Below are positions 32,842-39,478 of a DNA stretch of 39,523 bases, piece after piece. A model generated the notes under the pieces. It did not search any database. It was not told the origin of the DNA and worked only from the letters and a program-made list of their open reading frames with translations. The stretch covers positions 1-39,523 of the forward strand of contig PXRS01000016.1 of NCBI GenBank assembly GCA_003023785.1. The letters are read 5' to 3'. Source of the DNA: Halobacteriales archaeon QS_5_68_33. Its GTDB lineage: Archaea > Halobacteriota > Halobacteria > Halobacteriales > Haloarculaceae. Positions within the stretch are counted from its first letter, which is position 1, and every line of letters starts with the position of its first letter. The translations under genes and the position numbers were made by a program.

Positions 32842-32886
32842 CCGGTCGACGGCGAAATACCGGTAAATCGGTACAATCGACCGGAT
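32842..32886. repeat. R1 palindromic element, copy H (partial)
   Basis: Half the core (GGCGAAATACCGGTAAATCG) and one arm (GTACAATCGACCGGAT, diverged) are present, with the rest missing. Unlike other copies it lies in a divergent promoter gap, between kdgA and the DR2241-type gene, and no stop codon adjoins it. A short CAGACA tandem repeat follows at about 32970-32990. Confidence 0.7.
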
Positions 32887-33032
32887 GAAGCCCCGACGGC
32901 CCGGTCGCGGCGGCTGCTGTCCCGGAAACTACGACGGCGACGGGACGGAAGCGGCGACTCCCCGGATAAACACAGACACAGACACAGACGGCGACGGACG
33001 CGTTTTTATCGACGGAGGCCCACCTACCGGAC

Positions 33033-34190
33033 ATGAACGCAGAGCAGGTGGACGCGCTTGCCGAGGCGGCGGCCGACGGCGTGGAGTTCGACGGCTTCGC
33101 CGCGCAAGCGGAGGGCGAGGGATACGTGCTTGCGAGCACCGAGGGCTCGAAGTCCGTCGTCGGGGCCGAGGACTTCCCGGAGCGGGCACGCGACTACGCT
33201 GACTACGTCACCAACTGGCACTTCTGGCACGCCGTCGCGCCCCAGGCCGACGACCGGTGGGCGTTCCTCCGCTACCTGGAACGGGCCGACGACCTGGCGG
33301 TCCCCGAGCGCTACGCCGAACTCGACGGGAGTCTCGTCCGGACGTGGGGGCAACTCCGGGTCGAAGTCACCGTCGACGAGGACGGCCGCCGGCGCTACGA
33401 CCTCCGCCACGCCGAGGACGCCGACGCGCCCGCAGCGGGTCTCACCGACCACGAGGACCCCCTCGATGCCCGCGAAATCGCCAAACGCGACGACCGGGAG
33501 CGCTACCGCCCGCTCAAGACCGCGCCCACGCTCCGGACGGGCTGGCGCTACCCGGACCTCGGTCCCGCCGAGCTGGTCCGGGCGGTCGATTTCTTCTACC
33601 CGGCCTCGGTCGCCAACTGGTACCGCGAGCGGGAGGGTGACCTCGACGTGAGCCACTGGCGCGAGACGGTCGAGCGACAGACGGGCATCTACGGCGTCGT
33701 CCGGACCTGGGACCGTGGCGAGGGGCACGAACACGTCGACCGGGTGGCCGAGGCCTGCTGTGTCGACTCCCAGTGTCTCAAGCGTCGCGAGTGGAACTAC
33801 GACGACGAGACGGACCTGGCCGTTGACGGCGGCGAGGGTGCCTTCCCCTGCCGGGAGCCGTGCTCGCTGGTTATCGCCGCGGCGCGCCAGTGGACGAAAC
33901 TGGAAGGCGAGCGATCCCGCACCTACGAGTTCGAACTCACGCCGAGCGAGAAAGAACAGGTGGAGGCGATAATCGACGCCGTCGCCGACGGCCGGGCCGA
34001 CGAGATCCGCGAGGCCGACGTCTCCGACGGCGCCAACCGCTACCGGACGCGGTTCCTGCGCGCCAAGCGCTTCGACGACGACGGCAATCTCTCGGGCGCC
34101 CCGACTGACTCCGAGACGGGCGACGATGTCGGATCCGTCGCTGACGAGGCGGGCGACGCGGAGGTCGAGGACGACGAGGAACACGGCTGA
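33033..34190 (+). CDS. DR2241-type 4Fe-4S protein (cobalamin-cluster family)
   Basis: A 385-residue protein resembling the DR2241 family: an N-terminal stabilising domain (VLASTEGSKSVVGAEDFPER, NWHFWHAV), then a central domain with FFYPASVANWYREREGDLDV and the Cys-rich motifs EACCVDSQCLKRREW and FPCREPCSLVIAAAR, likely ligands of a 4Fe-4S cluster. In haloarchaea these proteins usually lie with CbiX/cobalt chelatase and other cobalamin genes; none is visible here, so the association is from family knowledge only. The C-terminus is acidic. TATA box CGTTTTTATCG (33001-33011) lies about 27 bases before the ATG. The TGA is shared with R1 copy I. Confidence 0.75.
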   Translation: MNAEQVDALAEAAADGVEFDGFAAQAEGEGYVLASTEGSKSVVGAEDFPERARDYADYVTNWHFWHAVAPQADDRWAFLRYLERADDLAVPERYAELDGSLVRTWGQLRVEVTVDEDGRRRYDLRHAEDADAPAAGLTDHEDPLDAREIAKRDDRERYRPLKTAPTLRTGWRYPDLGPAELVRAVDFFYPASVANWYREREGDLDVSHWRETVERQTGIYGVVRTWDRGEGHEHVDRVAEACCVDSQCLKRREWNYDDETDLAVDGGEGAFPCREPCSLVIAAARQWTKLEGERSRTYEFELTPSEKEQVEAIIDAVADGRADEIREADVSDGANRYRTRFLRAKRFDDDGNLSGAPTDSETGDDVGSVADEAGDAEVEDDEEHG

Positions 34191-34265
34191 TACGGTCACA
34201 ACGACTTACCGGTATGTCGCCGACCGGTTCGACGACATCCGGAACTGACTGACAACCGACCGTAT
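34190..34265. repeat. R1 palindromic element, copy I (76 bp, 4-bp deletion in one arm)
   Basis: The left arm reads TACGGTCACAACGACTTACC, apparently missing one GGTC of a GGTCGGTC repeat seen in copy G; adding 4 bp restores 80. The right arm GACAACCGACCGTAT is intact. The left edge shares the TGA of the DR2241-type gene. Between convergent genes. A short tandem GGGACAGTCCG repeat follows (34294-34321). Confidence 0.8.
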
Positions 34266-34321
34266 GAGCACCGGCTCGGGTTCCCCGGACCGGGGGACAG
34301 TCCGGGGACAGTCCGGGGCAG

Positions 34322-34888
34322 TCACGACCCGGCGAGGAGGTAGATGGCGACGAGGACGCCGACGAGGACGACGACTGCGCCGGCGACGACGACGGTGCTG
34401 TCGACGAGGATAGCGACGCCGCCGGCGGCGAGGACCGCGAGGATGCCGAACGCGAGCACGACCAGTTCGGGGCTGGCGACCGGCGAGGACCCCTGCTCGG
34501 GTTCGGGGCCGCTCGGCGGGTCGGCCAGGGACTCGTCGACCTCGACGGTCTCCTCCTCGAAGTCGGGTTCGGAGAGTTCGACGTCGACGTAGCGGGTCTG
34601 GGCGCCGTAGGCGGAGGCGACCTTCAGTTTGCCCCGGACGGGCAGTTCCTCGTCGCCGTCGACGCGGACGCGGACGATACGCCGGGTCTCACCGTCGATG
34701 AAGTGGTTGGCGGCGTCGATCTCGGCGACCTCCGAGAGCGCGTCGTCCAGGTGGAGGTGGACGTGCAACGAGGTGCCGTGGTTGACGAGTTCGAGGTCGA
34801 ACGACCCCGTCGTCTCGAAGGAGTCGGGCACCTCGACGGCGTGCAACTCCGCCCGGTTGAGACGAACCGGTAGCCTGTCCGCTGACAC
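34322..34888 (-). CDS. membrane-anchored beta-domain protein, unknown function
   Basis: A 188-residue protein. The first 115 residues form a beta-rich domain with hallmarks of a small immunoglobulin-like or chaperone-like fold (ELHAVEVPDSFETTGSFDLE, THLHLDDALSEV-like strand HVHLHLDDALSEVAEID, SAYGAQTRYVDVELSEPD). A Pro/Glu linker leads to two C-terminal membrane helices (ELVVLAFGILAVLAAGGVAI, VVVAGAVVVLVGVLVAIYL). The GTG at 34888 is preferred: a TATA-like CCTTTTTGAACC lies about 26 bases upstream and the sequence fits a leaderless start; an ATG at 34915 also exists. Convergent with the DR2241-type gene, with R1 copy I between. Confidence 0.65.
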   Translation of the reverse strand: MSADRLPVRLNRAELHAVEVPDSFETTGSFDLELVNHGTSLHVHLHLDDALSEVAEIDAANHFIDGETRRIVRVRVDGDEELPVRGKLKVASAYGAQTRYVDVELSEPDFEEETVEVDESLADPPSGPEPEQGSSPVASPELVVLAFGILAVLAAGGVAILVDSTVVVAGAVVVLVGVLVAIYLLAGS

Positions 34889-35067
34889 ACCTCCGAGTGA
34901 GCGTGGGCGGTTCAAAAAGGTTCAGGGCCGATCCGGGCGGTTGCCTCCAGCGCGGGGTCCCTACTGCTTATCGCGAGAGATTCGACGATACCCCGCCAGT
35001 CCGGTCCGGAGAAACGCTCTCACCCGGTGACCCGACCGAGTCACCGGGAAACGCTCGTGAGAAACAC

Positions 35068-35153
35068 TATACTGGTCGACAGAGGCCCTGATAGATATTC
35101 GCCGAGACGCGGCGGGGGGCGAATTCTATCAACCGTTCTGTCGACCAGTATAT
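35068..35153. repeat. R1-type element, arm class 3, copy L
   Basis: A perfect 16-bp inverted repeat (TATACTGGTCGACAGA at 35068-35083 with its complement at 35137-35152), and an inner palindrome GATAGATATTCGCC / GGCGAATTCTATC. The arm sequence differs from other R1 copies but the architecture is the same. The right edge shares the TGA of the Trm112-like gene. Confidence 0.85.
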
Positions 35154-35347
35154 CAGGCTGGGGCTTCCTCGCGCATGTCCGGCGGGAGGAGGTTCGGGAT
35201 GCCGTCCTCGATGGGGTAGACCTCCCCGCACTCGGTGCAGGTCAGCGTCCCTTCGAGGATCTCCTCGTCGTCGCGCTCCTCGATCGCGAGTTCGAGTTCG
35301 TGTTTGTCCACCGGACAGCAGATGATGTCCATCAGGTCCGCTTTCAT
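35153..35347 (-). CDS. Trm112/UPF0434-like zinc-ribbon protein
   Basis: A 64-residue protein, MKADLMDIICCPVDKHELEL then EGTLTCTECGEVYPIEDGIPNLLPPDMR. The CC and CTEC pairs form a zinc ribbon, and the YPIxDGIPxLLPxxMR ending is the hallmark of Trm112/YcaR. Trm112 proteins stabilise and activate class I methyltransferases that modify tRNA, rRNA and translation factors. The short start at 35347 is clearly right; a 94-codon frame would add an unrelated leader. The gene is divergent from the subtilase gene, with R1-type copy L at its stop. Confidence 0.9.
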   Translation of the reverse strand: MKADLMDIICCPVDKHELELAIEERDDEEILEGTLTCTECGEVYPIEDGIPNLLPPDMREEAPA

Positions 35348-35475
35348 GCCCGAAGATCCGGCGCGCCGGGGCAAAAACGTGCCGGAGCCCCGCCGGAATA
35401 AGCAGGGATTACCGGAAGCGCAATCATGACAAGTCATAGTTATTTATGAACGAGGGGTCGCTAGCGACCCGTGTC

Positions 35476-36924
35476 ATGGCAGGCACTCGCAGGCGGACGT
35501 TCCTCCGCGCCAGCGGAGCGCTGATCGGCGGCATCGCGCTCGGAACGCAGGTAACCGCGGCGACGCGCACGGACCGATTCATCGTCGAGACGAAAGGCAA
35601 CGCGACGGCGGACGACCTCACCGTCGTCCACGAGTTGCCCGGCGTGAAGTTCGTCGTCGTCGAGGAGACGGAAGACGCCGTCGAGGAATCGGAGGCGGTG
35701 AAAGACTACGCACCGGACCTCGACGTCGAACTCGACGACCCGGACCCCAACGCGGACGCGCCGAACGTCGAGGAGACGTCCGTCAGCGACGAACCGTTCT
35801 ATCCGTTCCAGTGGGACAAGCAGGTCCTCGATGTCTCGACGGCTCACGAAACGGCCAAAGGCGACGGGTCCCGAATCACGATCATCGATTCCGGGGTTGC
35901 CGCCAACCACCCGGACCTCGAGGTGAACGAGGGGCTTTCCCGGAACTTCACGGGAGACGGACTCGGAAGCGCGAACCCGGCCGGCGGATACCACGGCACT
36001 CACGTGGCCGGTATCGCCGCGGCGAAGACCGACAAGGAGGTCGGTGTGGCCGGGACCGCGCCGGAGACGGACCTTGTGGACTGTCGGGTCTTCTCGGCAA
36101 CCGGAGGTGCGACGTTCGGCGACATCCTCGCCGCAGTCGTCTACAGCGTCTCGATCGACGCTGACGCCGCGAACCTCTCGCTGGGGGCGTATCCGGTCCC
36201 GCGTCGGAGCATCGGATCGTTCTACGGCAAAGTGCTCAACAGCACGATGACCTACGCCAACAAGGAAGGGACGGCGCTCGTCGTCGCCGCGGGGAACGAC
36301 GCCGCGGACCTCCAGCACGACAAGAACTTCATCAGTCTGCCGAACGAGGGCGCACAGGCAGTGAGCGTCAGCGCGACCGGGCCCATCGGATTCGAGTGGG
36401 AGGCGACCACCGTCGGCGACGAGGAGGAACCGCCACAGAGCCCCGCGAATTACACGAACTTCGGGACAAACGCCATCACTGTCGGTGCTCCGGGCGGTGA
36501 TTCCAGCCCTGCAGGGATCGAGCAGGAAGACGCCAACGGTGCGCCCCCCTGGTACTACGACCTCGTCTTGAACACGATCGCGATACCGACCTACGAAAGC
36601 AGCGACGGGAACATCACCGGGATCAAAGACATCAGATACACCTACGGCTGGGTCAGCGGAACGTCGATGGCCGCACCGCAGGTCACCGGCGCCGTCGCGC
36701 TGATGAAATCCGCGAACGGGGACCTCAACGCCAACCAGGTCGAATCGATCCTCGAACGGACCGCCAGCGTCCCCGACGGCTTCGAGAAGACCTACTACGG
36801 CTCCGGATTCCTCGATCTGGTCGAAGCGGTCGAAAAAGCCCAAGAGAAATCGAAGGAGGACGATGGCAACGACGACGGTAACGGGAACGACAACAGTGGC
36901 AACGGCAAGGGTCGCGGAAAATGA
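35476..36924 (+). CDS. halolysin-like S8 subtilase with TAT signal
   Basis: A 482-residue exported serine protease. The N-terminus MAGTRRRTFLRASGALIGGI is a twin-arginine (TAT) signal with an RRxFL motif. A propeptide (about residues 40-105) precedes the catalytic domain with Asp138 (TIIDSGV), His173 (GYHGTHVAG), oxyanion Asn273 (AAGNDAA) and Ser396 (SGTSMAAP). It should be folded in the cytoplasm, exported and then autoprocessed, as halolysins are. The C-terminus is a short Asn/Gly/Lys-rich tail instead of the larger C-terminal extension of classical halolysins. An earlier ATG at 35446 exists, but a TATA-like TAGTTATTTATG covers 35436-35448, so 35476 is preferred. Confidence 0.92.
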   Translation: MAGTRRRTFLRASGALIGGIALGTQVTAATRTDRFIVETKGNATADDLTVVHELPGVKFVVVEETEDAVEESEAVKDYAPDLDVELDDPDPNADAPNVEETSVSDEPFYPFQWDKQVLDVSTAHETAKGDGSRITIIDSGVAANHPDLEVNEGLSRNFTGDGLGSANPAGGYHGTHVAGIAAAKTDKEVGVAGTAPETDLVDCRVFSATGGATFGDILAAVVYSVSIDADAANLSLGAYPVPRRSIGSFYGKVLNSTMTYANKEGTALVVAAGNDAADLQHDKNFISLPNEGAQAVSVSATGPIGFEWEATTVGDEEEPPQSPANYTNFGTNAITVGAPGGDSSPAGIEQEDANGAPPWYYDLVLNTIAIPTYESSDGNITGIKDIRYTYGWVSGTSMAAPQVTGAVALMKSANGDLNANQVESILERTASVPDGFEKTYYGSGFLDLVEAVEKAQEKSKEDDGNDDGNGNDNSGNGKGRGK

Positions 36925-36943
36925 TCGCAGCGGACGGTCGAAA

Positions 36944-38368
36944 TCAGAACGGCGAGTGGCGAACGACCGTTTCCGTCCGGGCGGGGCCGACGCCGACGGC
37001 GTAGACGGGCGTGTCGAGTTCGTCTTCGAGGTATTCGAGGTAGGCACGGGCGTTTTCGGGAAGCGCCTCGTAGCCCGCTTCGGCCGCTTCGCTCCCGTCG
37101 AACTCGGGCCAGCCCTCGAACGTGCGGAGGTTGGGCTCACACTCGGCCCAGCGCTCGGTGGTGGGGGGTATCGTCCGGACCGCCTCACCGTCGAGCGTGT
37201 AGGAGTGCCCGACTGTCACCTCGTCGAGGCCAGCGAGCGTGTCGATATGGTTGACCGCCAGGCCGGTGAAGCCGCTGGCGCGGGCGGCATGGCGGAGCAT
37301 CGGGATGTCGAGCCAGCCGACCCGGCGCGGGCGCCCGGTGACGGTGCCGTACTCGTTGCCCGCCTCGCGGATGCGGTGGGCGAGTTCCTCGCTCGCTGTC
37401 TCGGGATTCTCGGGGTCACCGTCGTAACCCGGGGTGTCGCCGGGGACCCCCCCGAGTTCGGTGGGCATCGGCCCGCTGCCGACCCGGGTGAGATAGGCCT
37501 TGACGATGCCGATCACGTCGCCGTCACCGACGACGTCCGGCGCGAGTCCGGTCCCGGTGGAAGCCCCGCCGGCGGTCGGGTTCGAGGAGGTGACGTAGGG
37601 GTAGTTGCCGTGGTCGATGTCGATGATGGTGCCCTGTGCGCCCTCGAACATGACGTTCGCGCCGTCGTCGATGCGGTCGGTGAGGAAGTCGCCGGCGTCG
37701 ACGAGCATGTCCTCGCGCACCAGGCGCTCGCCGTACTCGCGGTACGCCCCGTGGAGAGCGTCCACGTCGAAAGCGGGGCCAACTCCGTCGGCCCCGTCGT
37801 TCGGAGACGGCGACCCCGTCTCTCGCTTCTCCTCCACGTCGACCCCGTAGACCTCCTCGGCGAGGGTTCGTTTGATGGGGACGACGTACTCCAGGCGCTT
37901 CCGGAGGACGTCGGGGTCGGTCAGGTCGCCGATGCGGAGGCCGCGGCGGCCGGCCTTGTCCTCGTAGGTGGGGCCGATCCCGCGGCCGGTGGTGCCGACC
38001 TCGTCGCCGGTCTCGCTCTTTGCCTCCTCCTCGATGCCGTCGAGCACGCGGTGGTAGGGGAAGATGACGTGGGCGCGACGGGCGACCCGGACGTCGGGGT
38101 CGACGCCGCGCTCACGGAGGGCATCGATCTCGTCGAACAAGGTCCGGGGGTTGACGACACAGCCGTTGCCGAGGACGTTCACTTTGCCCCGGACGGCGCC
38201 GCTCGGGACCAGCGAGAGTTTGTACTCGGTGCCCTCGTGGACGACGGTGTGGCCGGCGTTGTCGCCGCCCTGGTAGCGAACGACCACGTCGGCGTCGTCG
38301 CCGTAAACGTCGACGATGCCACCCTTCCCTTCGTCGCCGAGTTGCGCGCCGACGATCGTGGCAGTCAT
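36944..38368 (-). CDS. purA: adenylosuccinate synthase
   Basis: A 474-residue GTP-dependent enzyme joining IMP and aspartate to give adenylosuccinate, the first committed step to AMP. Motifs: VGAQLGDEGKGGIVD (P-loop and catalytic Asp), DNAGHTVV (His), GTTGRGIGPTYEDK, FEGAQGTIIDIDHGNYPYV, and TGRPRRVGWLD. A hydrophilic insert of about 25 residues (EEKRETGSPSPNDGADG) lies after TLAEEVYGVDV. The TATA-like GGTTTAGCCC about 26 bases upstream supports a leaderless start at 38368. It is convergent with the subtilase (19 bases apart), so their 3' ends nearly touch. Confidence 0.95.
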   Translation of the reverse strand: MTATIVGAQLGDEGKGGIVDVYGDDADVVVRYQGGDNAGHTVVHEGTEYKLSLVPSGAVRGKVNVLGNGCVVNPRTLFDEIDALRERGVDPDVRVARRAHVIFPYHRVLDGIEEEAKSETGDEVGTTGRGIGPTYEDKAGRRGLRIGDLTDPDVLRKRLEYVVPIKRTLAEEVYGVDVEEKRETGSPSPNDGADGVGPAFDVDALHGAYREYGERLVREDMLVDAGDFLTDRIDDGANVMFEGAQGTIIDIDHGNYPYVTSSNPTAGGASTGTGLAPDVVGDGDVIGIVKAYLTRVGSGPMPTELGGVPGDTPGYDGDPENPETASEELAHRIREAGNEYGTVTGRPRRVGWLDIPMLRHAARASGFTGLAVNHIDTLAGLDEVTVGHSYTLDGEAVRTIPPTTERWAECEPNLRTFEGWPEFDGSEAAEAGYEALPENARAYLEYLEDELDTPVYAVGVGPARTETVVRHSPF

Positions 38369-38465
38369 GCGTTCGGGGTTCCCCCGTCCGGGCTAAACCG
38401 ATTACGGTCCGACCCTGCCCGGGACGATATCCGCCGCGACCGGAACCGTTGATCCCCCCACGATG

Positions 38466-38488
38466 ATACGGTCGGTTGTACCGATTTA
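38466..38488. repeat. R1 palindromic element, copy J (truncated at island boundary)
   Basis: Only the left arm and a few following bases remain: ATACGGTCGGTTGTACCG then ATTTA. Sequence diverges abruptly at about 38488, which is also where the low-GC flank and its first gene (stop TAA at 38486-38488) begin. The other half is not in the window. Confidence 0.75.
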
Positions 38489-38800
38489 TTCCAGATCGAG
38501 ATCCTCCCACCCTTCGAAATGCTTGAGTCGGATGCGCAACTCGAACTCCGACCATCCACACGTATCTGCGAGGTACCGTGCGAGCTGGCCAAATGCAGAA
38601 TGATCCAGCATGATACCGCGCTGGCCCTGATCCGCAATGAATGGCAGATCTCGCAGTGCCGCAAACACCTGTTTCGCCTCACCGCCGCGGTGACTCTCGT
38701 ATGACGCGATTCGTAACAACTCGTCTTGCGTCATTGGTTGCCCGTATCGATGTGTCGCAACGAGCGCCTCGAGAAGGGCACAGGCGAGATCAGTCTGCAT
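38486..38800 (-). CDS. small protein of accessory region, unknown function
   Basis: A 104-residue protein (MQTDLACALLEALVATHRYG then QPMTQDELLRIASYESHRGG). Its C-terminal half is charged (ELRIRLKHFEGWEDLDLE). I do not recognise it; the pattern QDELLRIASYE...AKQVFAALRDL suggests a small helical, possibly DNA-binding, domain. A TATA-like GTTTTTATTATG lies just upstream of ATG 38824, about 25 bases before ATG 38800, which I therefore prefer; the longer frame from 38851 is less likely. Lower-GC codon use than neighbours suggests horizontal origin. Confidence 0.6.
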   Translation of the reverse strand: MQTDLACALLEALVATHRYGQPMTQDELLRIASYESHRGGEAKQVFAALRDLPFIADQGQRGIMLDHSAFGQLARYLADTCGWSEFELRIRLKHFEGWEDLDLE

Positions 38801-38883
38801 ACGCGACCGTTCCAGCCGCTTCATAATAAAAACGGTGAATTGAACCACCAATAACGGCGATCCGAAACAACAACCCCATGCAC

Positions 38884-38893
38884 AAGTTTATAC
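38884..38893 (+). promoter_or_regulatory. TATA box of the 38921 regulator
   Basis: AAGTTTATAC lies about 30 bases before ATG 38921, in the divergent gap 38801-38920. It supports the later ATG (MSTPDHAEG) over the one at 38909. Confidence 0.5.
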
Positions 38894-38920
38894 ACGGGCA
38901 GAGAATAGATGTACCATAGC

Positions 38921-39313
38921 ATGAGTACGCCCGATCACGCCGAAGGGGAGGGCTCGGAGCAGAGCACGAAAGAACTCCGCTACGAACATCCGAGTGGCTG
39001 GCTGTATCTCATGAAGGATAGCTCCGAGGGCCTTCACCTCATCATCGATACCCTGCTGTCGGCCTCGGACCGTGAATTCACGAAGAGCGAACTGGCTGAA
39101 GCAGCAGGTGTCAGTCGCCACACGGTCCGTGCACATCTCGGTACGCTCCTCGAACACGGGATCGTCCAAGCTGTCGCCAATGGGAAGCGCTATCAACTCA
39201 ATCTCGACAGCCCGGTCACACAGGAGATTTTCGAGTTGAACAGCGCGATCAACGCCGTCGGGGCTGGACACGTGACAATCGAGCGTGATACTGGTACCGT
39301 CGTCGACGAATAG
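38921..39313 (+). CDS. winged-helix transcriptional regulator
   Basis: A 130-residue protein with one winged-helix domain: LHLIIDTLLSASDREFTKSE, then LAEAAGVSRHTVRAHLGTLL and EHGIVQAVANGKRYQLNLDS. The recognition helix is VSRHTVRAHLGTLLEHG. The C-terminal 30 residues (IFELNSAINAVGAGHVTIER) may mediate dimerisation. The family is common on haloarchaeal plasmids and integrated elements. The target is unknown. It is divergent from the small protein at 38486-38800. Confidence 0.75.
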   Translation: MSTPDHAEGEGSEQSTKELRYEHPSGWLYLMKDSSEGLHLIIDTLLSASDREFTKSELAEAAGVSRHTVRAHLGTLLEHGIVQAVANGKRYQLNLDSPVTQEIFELNSAINAVGAGHVTIERDTGTVVDE

Positions 39314-39478
39314 GCGACCACTCCGCTGGATCGTGGCTACGTCGATTCTTCTTCCGTGCCATCTGTCAATCCGAACTCCTCTTCTATTGTCGTCCGGTTA
39401 CCCCCTGTCGGACGCGCTGGGCAGTTCTCCCCGGCGACAGCAACCTTTAAAAGCCTCAAACACAAGTTAACAATTGCC

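Noticed and set aside
32968-32992. CAGACA tandem repeat before the DR2241-type gene
   Set aside because: Only about three units; a minor simple repeat with no clear role.
8455-34265. R1 copies as small protein-coding genes (frames reading MIRSVV...RYNRPY-like peptides)
   Set aside because: Open frames cross the elements only because the arms lack stops in some frames. Copies differ by indels and do not keep a frame.
8455-35153. R1 copies as tRNA or other known structured RNA
   Set aside because: The fold is one long hairpin with no cloverleaf, anticodon arm or CCA-like end.
36863-38452. Long + strand ORF of 529 codons
   Set aside because: Antisense to purA, which has complete motifs on the minus strand.
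8455-38488. R1 copies as a CRISPR array
   Set aside because: Copies are kilobases apart, with genes between them, and there are no regular spacers or cas genes.
39314-39478. Minus-strand frame ending TIEEEFGLTDGTEEEST
   Set aside because: No ATG or GTG start; it overlaps the promoter of the next gene, and the peptide is too short to judge.
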